A stretch of DNA of 64,000 bases, from positions 53,708,312-53,772,311 of the forward strand of contig NC_087066.1 of NCBI RefSeq assembly GCF_963678635.1, written 5' to 3'. Positions 36,701 to 48,700 of the stretch are shown here, piece by piece; position 1 is the stretch's first letter; each line of letters opens with the position of its first letter. A program made the position numbers and the translations under genes. The notes below the pieces were generated by a model that saw only the letters and a program-made list of their open reading frames with translations, had not been told where the DNA came from and searched no databases. The DNA comes from Symsagittifera roscoffensis (Eukaryota > Xenacoelomorpha > Acoela > Convolutidae).

Positions 36701-39700
36701 AAATAACAAAATAATTTACAAAACTTGAAGTTCCCAACCCTTTAGTTGGGTGCTGTCAGAGTACTCTAAGGAGTTACAAATCTTGCCTCCAAATATGACT
36801 GTTCAAATCCTTGTAGTTTTTGAGATATGACGTTTTTTGTGATTTTTCAAAAAACTTATATTAATTTTTTTTTCGCAAAATCTGAAATTACCAACCCTGT
36901 ACTTGGGTCCTGTCCGAGTATTCTCAAAGATTGCGTATCTTGCCTCGAAATATGACTGCTCAATTCTTAGTAGTTTTCGAGATATGATATTTTTTGTGAT
37001 TTTTTCAAAAATTTTCAGAAAATTTTATTTAATTTTTTCTCAAAATTTGAATTTCCCAATCTTGTAGTTGGGTGCTGTCAGAGTACTGTAAGGAGTTACA
37101 AATCTTGCCTCCAAATATGACAGTTTAAATCTTTGTGGTTTTCGAGATATGACGTTTTTTGTGATTTTTCAAAAAAAAAAATTTCAGAAAACGTATTAAT
37201 TTTTTTTCGTAAAATCTGAAATTCCCAACCCTGTAGTTGGGTCCTGTCAGAGTAATCTCCAAGATAGCGAATCTTGCCTCCAAGTATGACTGCTCAGTTC
37301 TTTGTAGTTTTTGAGATATGACGTTTTTTGTGATTTTTCCAAAAATTTTCTGAAAACTTCAGAAAGTTTAAATTAATTATTTTTTCAAAATTTGAAATTT
37401 CCAACGCTATAGTTCTGTATTGTCAGGGTACTTTAAAGAGTTGCAAATCTTGCCACAAGCGACTGCTAAACGCGACTGCTTCAATGCATTTAGCTTCCGA
37501 GATCTGACGTTTTTTGACTTTTTCAAAATTTCTCGAAGAACTTATCTACAAAGAAATTCAAAAAATTTGAATATACTAACTTGATGAAGATACAACCTTA
37601 TTGTCAGCGTACACCCAGGCGTCTCAAATCTTGCCTCTTAATATGAATGCTCAAATCCTTTTAGTTTCCGAGATAAGACGTTTTTTTTTATTTTTTTTTT
37701 CGGAAACTTAGGTTTAAAAAAATTCACAAAATTTTGGGATTCCTAACCCTATAATAGGGTGCTCTTAGTGGTTGCAAATCTGGACTCCAAAGTTCTCCAG
37801 AGGCCCATTAAGTTTTCGAGATGACGCTTTTAAAATGGGAACTAAAAATGTAAAAGTTCGAAATTACCAACCCTGTAATTGGGTGCAGTCAGAGTACACT
37901 AAAAGTTTGCAGATGTTGTTTCCAATATATGCGGTTTTTCATGAGCTGTCGTAAAATTTCGAAGCACCTAAGGTGCGTTAAACGCTAGTATAATTTAAAT
38001 TTTTGTAATTTGCCATTTTACCAAGTCTGATTTCAATTAAATTTTTGTAAATTTTTTTTTCGCTTAAACGGTTTCGGCTTAGTTGTATCGGCTTAGTCAA
38101 TTTGATTTGCGTAGATTTGAAGGCCGAAAAAATACTGTTGGACAAAATCAGGCAGTCTGAAAATGTATGGGTTACGGTTTTTTAATTTGTTTTTGAGGCG
38201 CTTTCGAATTATTTTTTTTTCGTTTTTGCAAAACTTAGTTTGGTAAAAAACGACAGTTTCGATTTTCAAAAAAAGGATATCAATGAGAAAACTCCTGCTT
38301 ATCTGTGTGCCTGGATAACTTTCTATTCTCCTTTTTACTTTACCCTACTCTCTACAGCCTTAGAAAAATTCTGGGGGGGAATATTGGGGCGAATATTTGA
38401 CCCAAATTTTCAAATTTTTTCTCGTTTTCTCAAAAACTACTTAAGCAAATATGGTGTTTTGGGTTCAATTGATATAATTTTTGTGGATAGTTGTTCTGTT
38501 AATGCGAATACGCCCATTTTTTTCATACAAAAAGTTATTGCCCTCAAAACAAAATTTTTATACTTTTTTAACCGTTTTTTTTTTTAAATTTTTTTGTCTT
38601 TTCTCAAAAACTGCTCTCCCTAAATCTAAAAAAATGGGTTGAATTCAATTAATAGGTTGTGTAAAGCTTCTCTGAATCATTGACTGCGCCTTTTTTCATA
38701 CACAAAAGTCTCTCGAAAAAGTTATAACGTGATTTTTGTACCGTATTTTAAAACTATTTGACTTCTCTCAAAAATTACCCTCCCAAATCTTGAGCTGATG
38801 TGTTCAATCGAAAAAACAGTTTGTGTGAATCTTTTCTGCATAAGCGGATTTTCCCAAAAATTTTTAAACACAAGATATGTTCCTCGAAAAAGTTTTTTTT
38901 TTTCGTTTTTGTACCGTTTTGTGAAGCTTTTTGATTTTTCTCGAAAACTACCCAGCTAATTCTTAGGTTAAGTGTTCAATCGAGAAACTCAATTTTTGAA
39001 GTTTTCTCTGCTTAAGCTGCGACGTGTTTTTTTGCAGAAAAATGTTATGGATTTCGAAAAGTCGAGTTTTGAATGTTAGACCGTTTTTTTTAGAAACTAC
39101 CCTATGAAATCTGAGATGAAGGGTTTCATGGAAAGAACCGCTTGCGATACTTTTTTTACAGATGCGGTGACTCCTCAATTTTTTTTTGAAGGAATGTGAT
39201 ATCTCACCTCCTATTGCGCAGAAATTTTTATTCTTAATTGTTTCAGTAGAGAAACAACTAAGGTTTTGGCAAAATCCAATTTTTAAAATTTCCAAAATCA
39301 GTTGAAAAATTCTAAAATTATCAGACAGTTTCTTCTAGGTTTAGCTGGGCCGCTAGATATCTTTCATTGGGACCTACGAACATTTTAGTTCGCCTACAAT
39401 ATTTTCTTTCAACATTTTTTTTTAGATTTCGTATTTTTTATGTTCGTGTTGTATCGCAAGTGGTGCGAAGCTCCGCTTCGCCACTGTGTCAAGAATTCAC
39501 ATTTTTCTAGCTTTCCTTTGGATTCATATTTTTCACACCCTACATTCCTGGTAATTTAGATTGTGCTCAACCCTGATAAGCCTATCAGAATAATGTCCTT
39601 TTGAACTTTTGAGTTTTTTAAATATTGATGGTAAAATCTAGCCTCTTGTTGCTGTTTTAAGCGAAGAGGAAAGTAGCATGATGAGTGTGTGCGAAGATGT

Positions 39701-42700
39701 TGAAGCAGAAGACGTGTGGTACGAGGACTGTATCACAGCCACGAATAAAGTCTATGAAGTGGACACTACGAACAACAATGCGGCCCTGTTTCTTCTCTTA
39801 GATAGCAGCTGCACCTCCCTTTCACATAGTCTACTGCAGGATTGTCAATTTTTTAAAAAACACATAATCTGAGATAAATCTAAGTTCGTGAAAAGATCTC
39901 TGAAATAACTTTTCTGGAAAATCCGGCTAGAATCCAAACATTTAATGTTTTTTTTATCACTAAAGAATAAATCAGAATTTATTCCTTGTACATGTATAAT
40001 TTTTGCTGGAGTTTTCTGCTGTCGGATTTTTAAAAATTTTACAAGCTCAAAATATTACATTTCAAATATGACAATCCTGTTCTGCTGTAGTCGGACAAGA
40101 GTCTGGTGTTTGACTTTGGAAGTGAAGTGTATGTGTGGTTCGGAAAAGATGCCACTGTTAGGGACCGTAGCATTGCTCCCCTTCTATTGACCCAACTGGT
40201 GGACAAGGGCTATGATTACAGGTCAGTGATGGCTGTTAATCTGAAGTTATTTGGAGAACCTTCCAATTCAGTTCTAAAATCTTACAAAGGAATAAGTGCG
40301 AAAATTATTCAGTTCAAAACGGGTTGATTAATTGACAAATTTAGCGCATTCGGCTCTTCGGAAAACAAAAAATGCACCGAACTCCTGAATGCAGTAAAAT
40401 TTTCAATATGCCCGATATTGTTGCTTATCGACGCCCTGAATTGTTTAGCTTCATTAACTTCCAAAATTAAACTGAAGCTGCATCTTTAATGCAGTTTTAA
40501 AAAAAAATCAAACTTTTTGAACTAGATTTATACAGTAAGTGATAATTTCATCATGGTTATTTTAGGAGACAAGATGGAACGCAGGACAAATCAGTCGAAT
40601 ATGTTCTGTGTCCTCTTTACCCGCTTGATGACGACACGCCCCTCTACTCTGAGAAGAGACCGGCCTGGGTGATCTGTGGGAAGGTGAATGAGAATATGGA
40701 AACACTTCTGTTCTCCAACAAGTTCGCAGACTGGCCAGAGACTGGATTCATGAAGGAAGTCAGAACGGCTAAGAACTTCACGGTATGAAGTCAGAATTCA
40801 GTCAGATCTCAAGTTGACTCGTTTGATGAGACGAAATTATTTTTTGGTCACACTCCAGGCATGAACGATGGTGTTTTTTTTTGCTGTTGTAATTATGCTT
40901 GTAATTTTAAATTCAAATTAATTGAAAATCTAGAGCATTTATCTTCGAGGCAAAACACCCAGATGAAAGATTCTCAGCTCTTTAAGGCGAATTGTTGTCG
41001 TGCTGCTGAATACAAACTGCATGATTTTGATAGTTTGTCAAAACAAGTAATACTTAATGAAGAAGGAATAGGATGAGAATATACACCTAATATTCCAAAA
41101 AAATAATATTCCAAAATAATAGTTCATTGCTATCTTTTACTTAAGTGATGTTTCTGCTGTCAGGACGAGAAGTTTCAGAAGATAGAGTTGAACCCTATCC
41201 GGGACTATGACTTCCGGGAGCTGATGAAAGCGCAGGACCCCTTAGAAAATGGGCTGGTTGTAGAGGCAGTCAACGTGGGCAGAGGGGACTACTGGAAGGA
41301 CCCCATCGAACTCAGGTTGGAAATTGAAGCGGCTTTTTCTTATTTAGACAACCGCCAAACGTGCCTGTGTTATACAGTGAACATTGACTTGACGAGAAAA
41401 TTTAGGTTTAAAACATCAGTAGCGGGTTTGTGGGGCTGGTGGCGGACAAAGCACACGTCTCCTCGTGGATTCGACCCCCTGACTACCCAAAGGGGACTAC
41501 CCTTTGGCTCTATTTTAAGGCCTCCATTTTTTGCTGGCTGACCCTATAATTTTTTTGAAGACGCCTTTGGCAGCAACAGTTATTTTTTGAGGGGGAAGAG
41601 TGCGCCGAAAAACACGATTTTTGGTTCAAAACTGTCCGAAAAGTCCTTGAAACGCCTTTTTTTAAAAAAAATTCGCCTGCGGTGCAAACAGTTAAGCCAA
41701 AACGGTATTTTGACCGCTTTGGAGGAGCTCGGAAAATCAATTTGTTCTATCTAAAACAAAAGGTTGACAAAACTTTAGAAACCCCCCCCCCCCCCCGCCC
41801 TCGAGAAAATTCTAATCCACCGCTGTTCAACATGCTAAGTTTTGCTAGAAAACGACTCCATGAACAATTTTGAATAAAATTAAGATATGTGATTTTTTGA
41901 TAGAAAATTTGCCGACTGAGAAATGCATTTTATGGCATGAATTATGATCCGAGCGGAAAAATGAGTTATTTATATAGTGAAGACACATTAGTCTGCTTTA
42001 TTCGGTATGAAATCGAAAAGAAGTTGTGATTTGAAAAAAAGAGCTAGTAAAAATTTGTTATTTTTCCTCTCTAGGGTTCCTGTTTTCGTTCAAGCTAGAG
42101 TAATAATTTTTTGTAGAGCCCACAAAGTGATCACTACAGGAGTGAAGTGTTGGCCTGTGAGTGGGAGTGAATTGAGGTCGCCTCTAGACGAAACAGTAGA
42201 CCACGTGGGGCTGTTTAGAGACGATGAAATTTACATTGTCAGGTGGAGCTTCTACACTGAACTCACCGGCATCAGGTCAGCTCCAACTGATAACTTTATA
42301 AATATCTGGTAATAAAAATACGAATTGAGCTGGAAGTTAATTCAATTTAAAAAAGCAGCAGATGCAATGCTCACGCACGCAATCTCTGTTCAACTGGTAT
42401 GCGAAGATATCAATTACATCTGCATCTGGCGTACACCACTGTTAGGACCAAAATTAGCAGCTGAGCAAGTCGGAATTCCAAGCTGATTTTAGAACACTGA
42501 AAGGCGTGAAGCAGCGTGAAAATATGACAAAGCAGCCACCTAAGGACGAGAAAGTGGCCTACTTCTTCTGGCAGGGCAAGCGAGCTAGTAAGCTGGACCT
42601 GGGAACCTCGGCTCTGAAGGTGGTGGATCTGGACTTGGAGGGTGGAAAACAGATGCGAGTGGCTGAGAGCGAGGAGCCGGCTGCATTCCTCAGACTGTTC

Positions 42701-45700
42701 AAAGGACATATGCTAGTTCAGAGTTCTGCTGTGTTGGAACGAAATCCAAGTAAGTATGATAAGTTGAGTGTCAATGAACGTAATAATGAACCTTATGGTC
42801 ATGTTAATTTTCTGTTGTTTTTTTAAATTCAAGTTTAATTTTTTAAAACGAAACTAAATTACGATCTCCAATTGCGAGTGTTCAAATAGCGCAAAACACA
42901 TGGACGAGTTTCAGTTTCAAAATGGGTATTATTTTACAGAATTTCCAGCGGAATCAAAAACATAAGCGATTGATCCTGTTTTCTTTTTTTTTGGGTTAGC
43001 TAAAAGCTGTCAATCATAAAAGATTCTTGAAATAAGTCTAAGTTTTGATTCGGGGTATTTATTTTATTTACACATGTGAACTATGTGTTATATTCCGCAT
43101 CTACTTTTTTCCTATCTAAATTGCTAACAAAAATTGTTTAGTTTGGCGGCAATGTTGCGGCATAATATGTGCAGTTTAATAGCATGTGGTAAGTGGTCTC
43201 CGCTTTATCAGTGGCTAGTGTTTTGGTTTTGGAAACGTTAGTGGCTCTGTTCTGTAGGACAGACTAGTTTGATTATTGAGGCCATTGGTTCGATTCCCGT
43301 AGAAGGTAAGTATTTTACAAATAAATTTTTTTTTGTTTTTTCTTTTTTGATTGCTTTTTAAAGCTACTTCTTGGCGTTTTGTCGCTTGTGTTTGCGAAGT
43401 GTAACTTTGCCGTGGAGTTTCGTTTTAACACATGCATTTTTAGTCTTAAGAAAATCTCCTATTGATGTCCAAATACTGGTCATGCATTTTTGATTTGTTG
43501 TGCAAAGTTCGAGAGTTAGCGGAGTGATTTTATTTTTATATAGGTCGCAATGATTTTTTTTTTCAGGAAAGTTTGTTCAGGCTCAAAATTCTTCGAAAGT
43601 TCAGATTTTTTTAAAAATTAATTCAATTTTTTTCAATTTTGTTGCGTTCCTCGACTATTTTCCAACTGTATATTGGCTGTGTTTTTGTTTTTCATTCCTT
43701 AAGCATGGTTTATAGGCAGTTTTTTCTGACCCTAAAATTTTTTCACCCTTTTATTCTCAGCAAACTTGACTATGAATTTGCGTTGTGAATAATTGAATTA
43801 TGTCGTTCTTTGCAAAATGAACAAATTATTGAATCCTTAGGATATTTGCTTAACGGTGGAGTAGATAGAGTCTTTTCGATTTGGTATTGCCCCATGTTTA
43901 CACTAGCTAGCGTAGTGTTATATTACGAATTAGCTCTTTGAATCCAACTCGCAGTAAAAAATGCTATTTTTGGTGGTAATTTTGCTGCATATCAATGACA
44001 CTCTAATAGTATCAGGGGCGGATCTAGGATTTTCTCGAGGGGTTGGGCGGATTTTCAAAAATATTTCGAAAATTTTGTCAACCTTTTTTTAGGTAGACCA
44101 AATTGATTTTTTGAGCTCTCCCAAAGCACTTGATAGACCCTGTTTTGACCAAATTTTGTGCGCCGCTGGCAAAATTTTGAAAAAAAAACATGCCAAAAAT
44201 TTGCTTTTAAAGGCTTTTTTTTTTTTGAAATTTTTCACCAAAAAATTGCGCTTTTTCGGCGCGTGCTCCTCCCTCAAAATTAATATATATATTGGCGCCT
44301 TTAGAAAAATTTTTATGGTCCATCACCAAAAATGGATATCTCAAAACAATACAAAGGGGGACCCTTTGGATCGACAGTGGATCGAATCCTTGAAGAGAGC
44401 GTTCTTCCCCCCTCCGCCAAATCCGCCACTGAATAGTATGTGGAAACGGGATCACATTATACTCGCAACCTCCAAATAAGCGGTTCGATTTCGGTCGACT
44501 GGTTTTTTCAGAGCTTATTTTTGCCCCTTTTTCCTTGCTTAGAGCTATTTTTGCCTTTTTCTTGCTTGTGTTCGCCACTTTAAATAAGCTTCGGCTCTGT
44601 AAATAATCATTTTTGTCCTATTGCCCGAAAGGTTTATTCAACAAACTAATTTATTATTTCATACAAAACGTTGCATTTGCTATTTTAGCTCGAGCTGAAT
44701 GGTTTGATTTATTTTTCATTTAATTCGCTTAAAAACTGTGACACTCGGTTTTCTGTATCTTGTCTAAAAATGCACATCTTTAAAGAAATTTCAATGTAAG
44801 TTGCTTCTACGAGTTGAGCAGAAGTTAATTCAAAATACAGTACTAATAATATATCATTCAATCTGATCTAATGAATATGACATAGGAATCAAGAGCTGGA
44901 CAGATTATTAGTAACAGGCAATCTAATTATTTAGATAAGTTGAACATGGGATATTTAGTCGTAAGTTGTTGAAGAGTCTACATCTTCTTGTTTTTTTAAG
45001 CTTTGAGACTGTTCTACGTGCAGGGACCATGTGACGAAGAGAGACATCTGATAGAAGTGGAACACATCAAAGACTACTTGCTAAGACCCTACTTGTGCTA
45101 CGTGGCCTTAAAAATCAACTGGCAGGAGCGAAACTGTTGTTACGTCATAAGAGGACCCTTATGTAATAGTGCCGATGCGGAGTTTGCGAAGCGTGAATCG
45201 TCGAACTTTCTGGATAATAGGTCAGAATCTTATACAGTATCTTTTGAGCTCCTCAGAATCTTATGTTTCAGTAATTTTTTGATGTTTTGTATTTGCAAAA
45301 AAAAGATGTTTTGTATTTGCAAAAAAAGAATCAAAAACAGCGTTTTTATTGTGGTATTGTTTTTCAGAGCTGGCAGAAAGTTGATTGTTTCATCAACTGA
45401 ATCGACAATTGTTGAAGAAATGTCTTGGAGTGATCTGAAATCAGCCCCGAAAGAGCTGTGCAGACTTTTGCCTCAGATAAGCAAGGATGAATTTTTTGAG
45501 ACCCAATCAAATTATCGCAAAAGACTCATTCTTCTCACAAGTGTGACCAGAAAGGCAGGTAGCTTCGCTTTCCAGGAAGTCAACACGCCTTTTCATGAAT
45601 CAGGGTACCATTGCAGTTTGCCGTTCATACAGACGCAGCTTTATCATCAAATACAGCCAGGTATGAGGATTCAAACTTGACTCGTTGAAAGGGTGCTTGA

Positions 45701-48700
45701 GTCAATAATATCTAGGATTTTAGGTATTAAATATTCAATTAGTTTATCACCTAAGATGATATGGTCTTGGGTTTTTATAGAACACGAAAGTGACCCAAAA
45801 CAATGAAGGTCAAGGTGTGAAAGAAAAAGTTGAGCAGAGTTATGAACAATAAAAGGAGTTTTAAGGATAATTTGGACTAAAACAATTTGAATAATTTATA
45901 AACCAATGGGGTTACTGACTGTATCCTGGGTTTGATCTGAATACGAACAGACGTATAATTTTAGCATTCCTTCTTTACGACTGTGGCAACTATCTATTCC
46001 TCTGGCAGGGACCAGCCAGTGCCAACCACCCCACAGATAGCCAAGGAGCAGTGGACTGGCTGGAACAGAGACGCAGTGTCAATTCATCTCCGGAACACTC
46101 TGAACCCCAGGGACGAATCTCACCCGAAAGTCCAGTCGCGGGATCTGTGAACAGACGTTTCATCGCTGAACGAAAGCGGGCCCTGGAGACGGCAAAGAAT
46201 TATGCCCAAGGTTAAAGCGATGCGAAGAGTCTTTGTGATGAAATTTTAACGTCATCTGCTGAATACCCGTAGTCATAACAAAATTTAAATCATATCATGA
46301 TCTGAATGTTATGCTCCCACCATTTGATGGTGTTTTAGTTTTTCCTTCTTAAGAGTAATGAACGTAGTGAAGACTCTTATATAGGTCTTGTTGAATTTTT
46401 TTTTTGCAAGAAAAGTCTTGAAAGTCTCTAATAACTACAGATGTGCATTCATACATATTGATGCATTTATGAATGCACTTAAGTATAAATGCACTTTTTG
46501 AATTCAATTGAAATTCATCTGCTGAAAGTGACGTAAATAGCCTTCTCCAAAAAGGAACGTGGAAATGGCGCAAAAAATGTGAAAGATTTCTAGTTTCGGA
46601 AGTGGAATTTAATTTTAAGATTTCCAGCGGAATAAAAACTTTACTTCTTGATTCAGTTTTCTCTAGTTAAGTTCAAATTATCAAAAAAGCGCCAATCGTA
46701 ATTTGTTGTAGAAATTCGAAGAGCTTAGGGGCATCTATTTTTTTCTTTGAAATTCGAAAGGTGAGATTTTTCAAGAAAGTCAGTGTTTTTTATGTTTACT
46801 TGCGTTCATTACTTTTTTCCAATCTTCGACTCGCTTTATGTTTTCCGCGCATGTTTTCCAAATCAGGTACCACAAATAATCATAGGAATAGGTCGATTGG
46901 TATCATAATGAAGCCTTTGCAGTTGTGATTCAAACGACATTAAACATGTTGAAAATCATTTTGTCAGTTTCAAGATAATAAGGTGAGCGCGCTGACTTAG
47001 AATAGCTTAGTTATGCTTAATTTAAGCCTTAAAAACATAGTTTTACTTGAGTAGAGTCGTTTTTTGGAGTTTTTTAAGCCCCAATTTGGGAATCAAAAAC
47101 TTCAAAATTCATGCAAGAAAAATTGACAATTTTTAGATTTTTTTTTTCGTTTCTCTAGTCATTTTTCTACAAAAACTGTTTTCTATTTGGGTTATTTTTA
47201 TATGACCGACGAATATGCCTAAGTTTTGTTAGTTCGTTCAGGTATTTTATCACGCCACGCAGAAAAAAAAACGATACTAATTGGGATATTTTTTTAAGAC
47301 TGGTCGGAACATTCTGTGCTTATTGCACAGTAATCCGCTAACCTTGTTGGATATTGGCTTGGCACAAAAAGCTGTTTTTAGAATAGATACCAATACAAAA
47401 TATAGGACCATCAGTTTTGGTCAAGGAACAAGAATACAGCATCAAAGCAACGCAAATTTGGCTTGTTTTAAATCGAAATGAGTTAGTCATGAAATGAACC
47501 AAAACTCGTAGCAATGCATATCAAGTTTTCTGATATCGCGAAAGGTTAAGCTCAAAAATCTTTGTGTTGTTTTGTTATCTCGAAGACTGGAAGCGCCGCT
47601 GGTGTTACAATTACTTTGTCAATCGGGGGCTTTTTCTGAGATAGACTGCAGACAGTTGCTATTATGTTGTTATTGACGACCACTTAAGAATTTTTGAGTC
47701 TTTTTCCATTTTCTGCTCAATTAATCTTCATTTGAGCGACAAGTTAGTTTGTTAGCAGAGCCTTTGGATTGCAGGGTAGAATCGGACAAGATGAATGTGA
47801 ACAGTGTAAATTTGATAAAACTCCCTGGGAAAAAGACTCTGTCACACTGCTAAATACCTCGATACAATTACAAAGCCTAGATATTTTCGCGATTCAAAAA
47901 AAAAACATAACTAATTTTGGGTCTTCTGTACCATTATCGAAGGTATCCTGTGATGGATCGCACGCAAATTGCTCTAATGTTGTGATTGACGGCCACTAAT
48001 TGAATTTTTGAGTCTTGTTACATTTTCTGCTCAATTTAACTTGCATCTGAGCGACGGAAATACTTTGCGTGTATGTGTTCACTGCGTGAAAAATGATCGT
48101 TTTCTCGGGTTATTGATTTAAAGTTACATTTATAGGATTTTTATGGGAACCTTTCTAGGGAATATCATCTTCTCGGTTTCTTTCGGCTTTTTTTTATGAA
48201 ATCATGGTGGGCGACAAAAGTGGTCTTCTGATTCTGTTGAGATAAACCCTCTTACGGTTGACTCACTTTAAAAAATATTTCCTCAATTATAAGAAAGTTC
48301 ATGAGATTTTGAAATAATTTTTTGTTTTTACTTTGCTACAGCATATTTAAAATTGGGGTCTGCAACTGAACATTTTGAACATTCTGCTAAAATGTAAGAT
48401 TCAGTTCGAAAGTCAAAGTCGTCTGGTTTCGTGCTTCTCTGTCCATTTTCAGTTCATTATTGACATTTTTTGATCTTGTCTGCCTGCGAATTGCAGCATT
48501 GTCTATGTTTCTTTATGTTTTATTGGTTACATGACAAAAGATCCCTTACCTTAAGATCCCAAACGAGAAGATCCCAGTCAATAAGATACCATTCCAAAAG
48601 ATACCTCGTTCTAAAATCGCCCACGACATAAGATACCATAATAAAATAACAAAGAACCTGAGAATTGAAAATAAAGCGGTTAATCGATCAAAGCAAAAAC

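Noticed and set aside
43225-43312. Possible tRNA or tRNA-derived SINE around GGTTCGATTCCCG
   Set aside because: A T-arm/B-box-like sequence is present, but no matching acceptor stem or anticodon arm can be folded and the A-box is poor.
44470-44500. Second B-box-like GGTTCGATTTCGG
   Set aside because: Isolated motif without a cloverleaf; likely chance.
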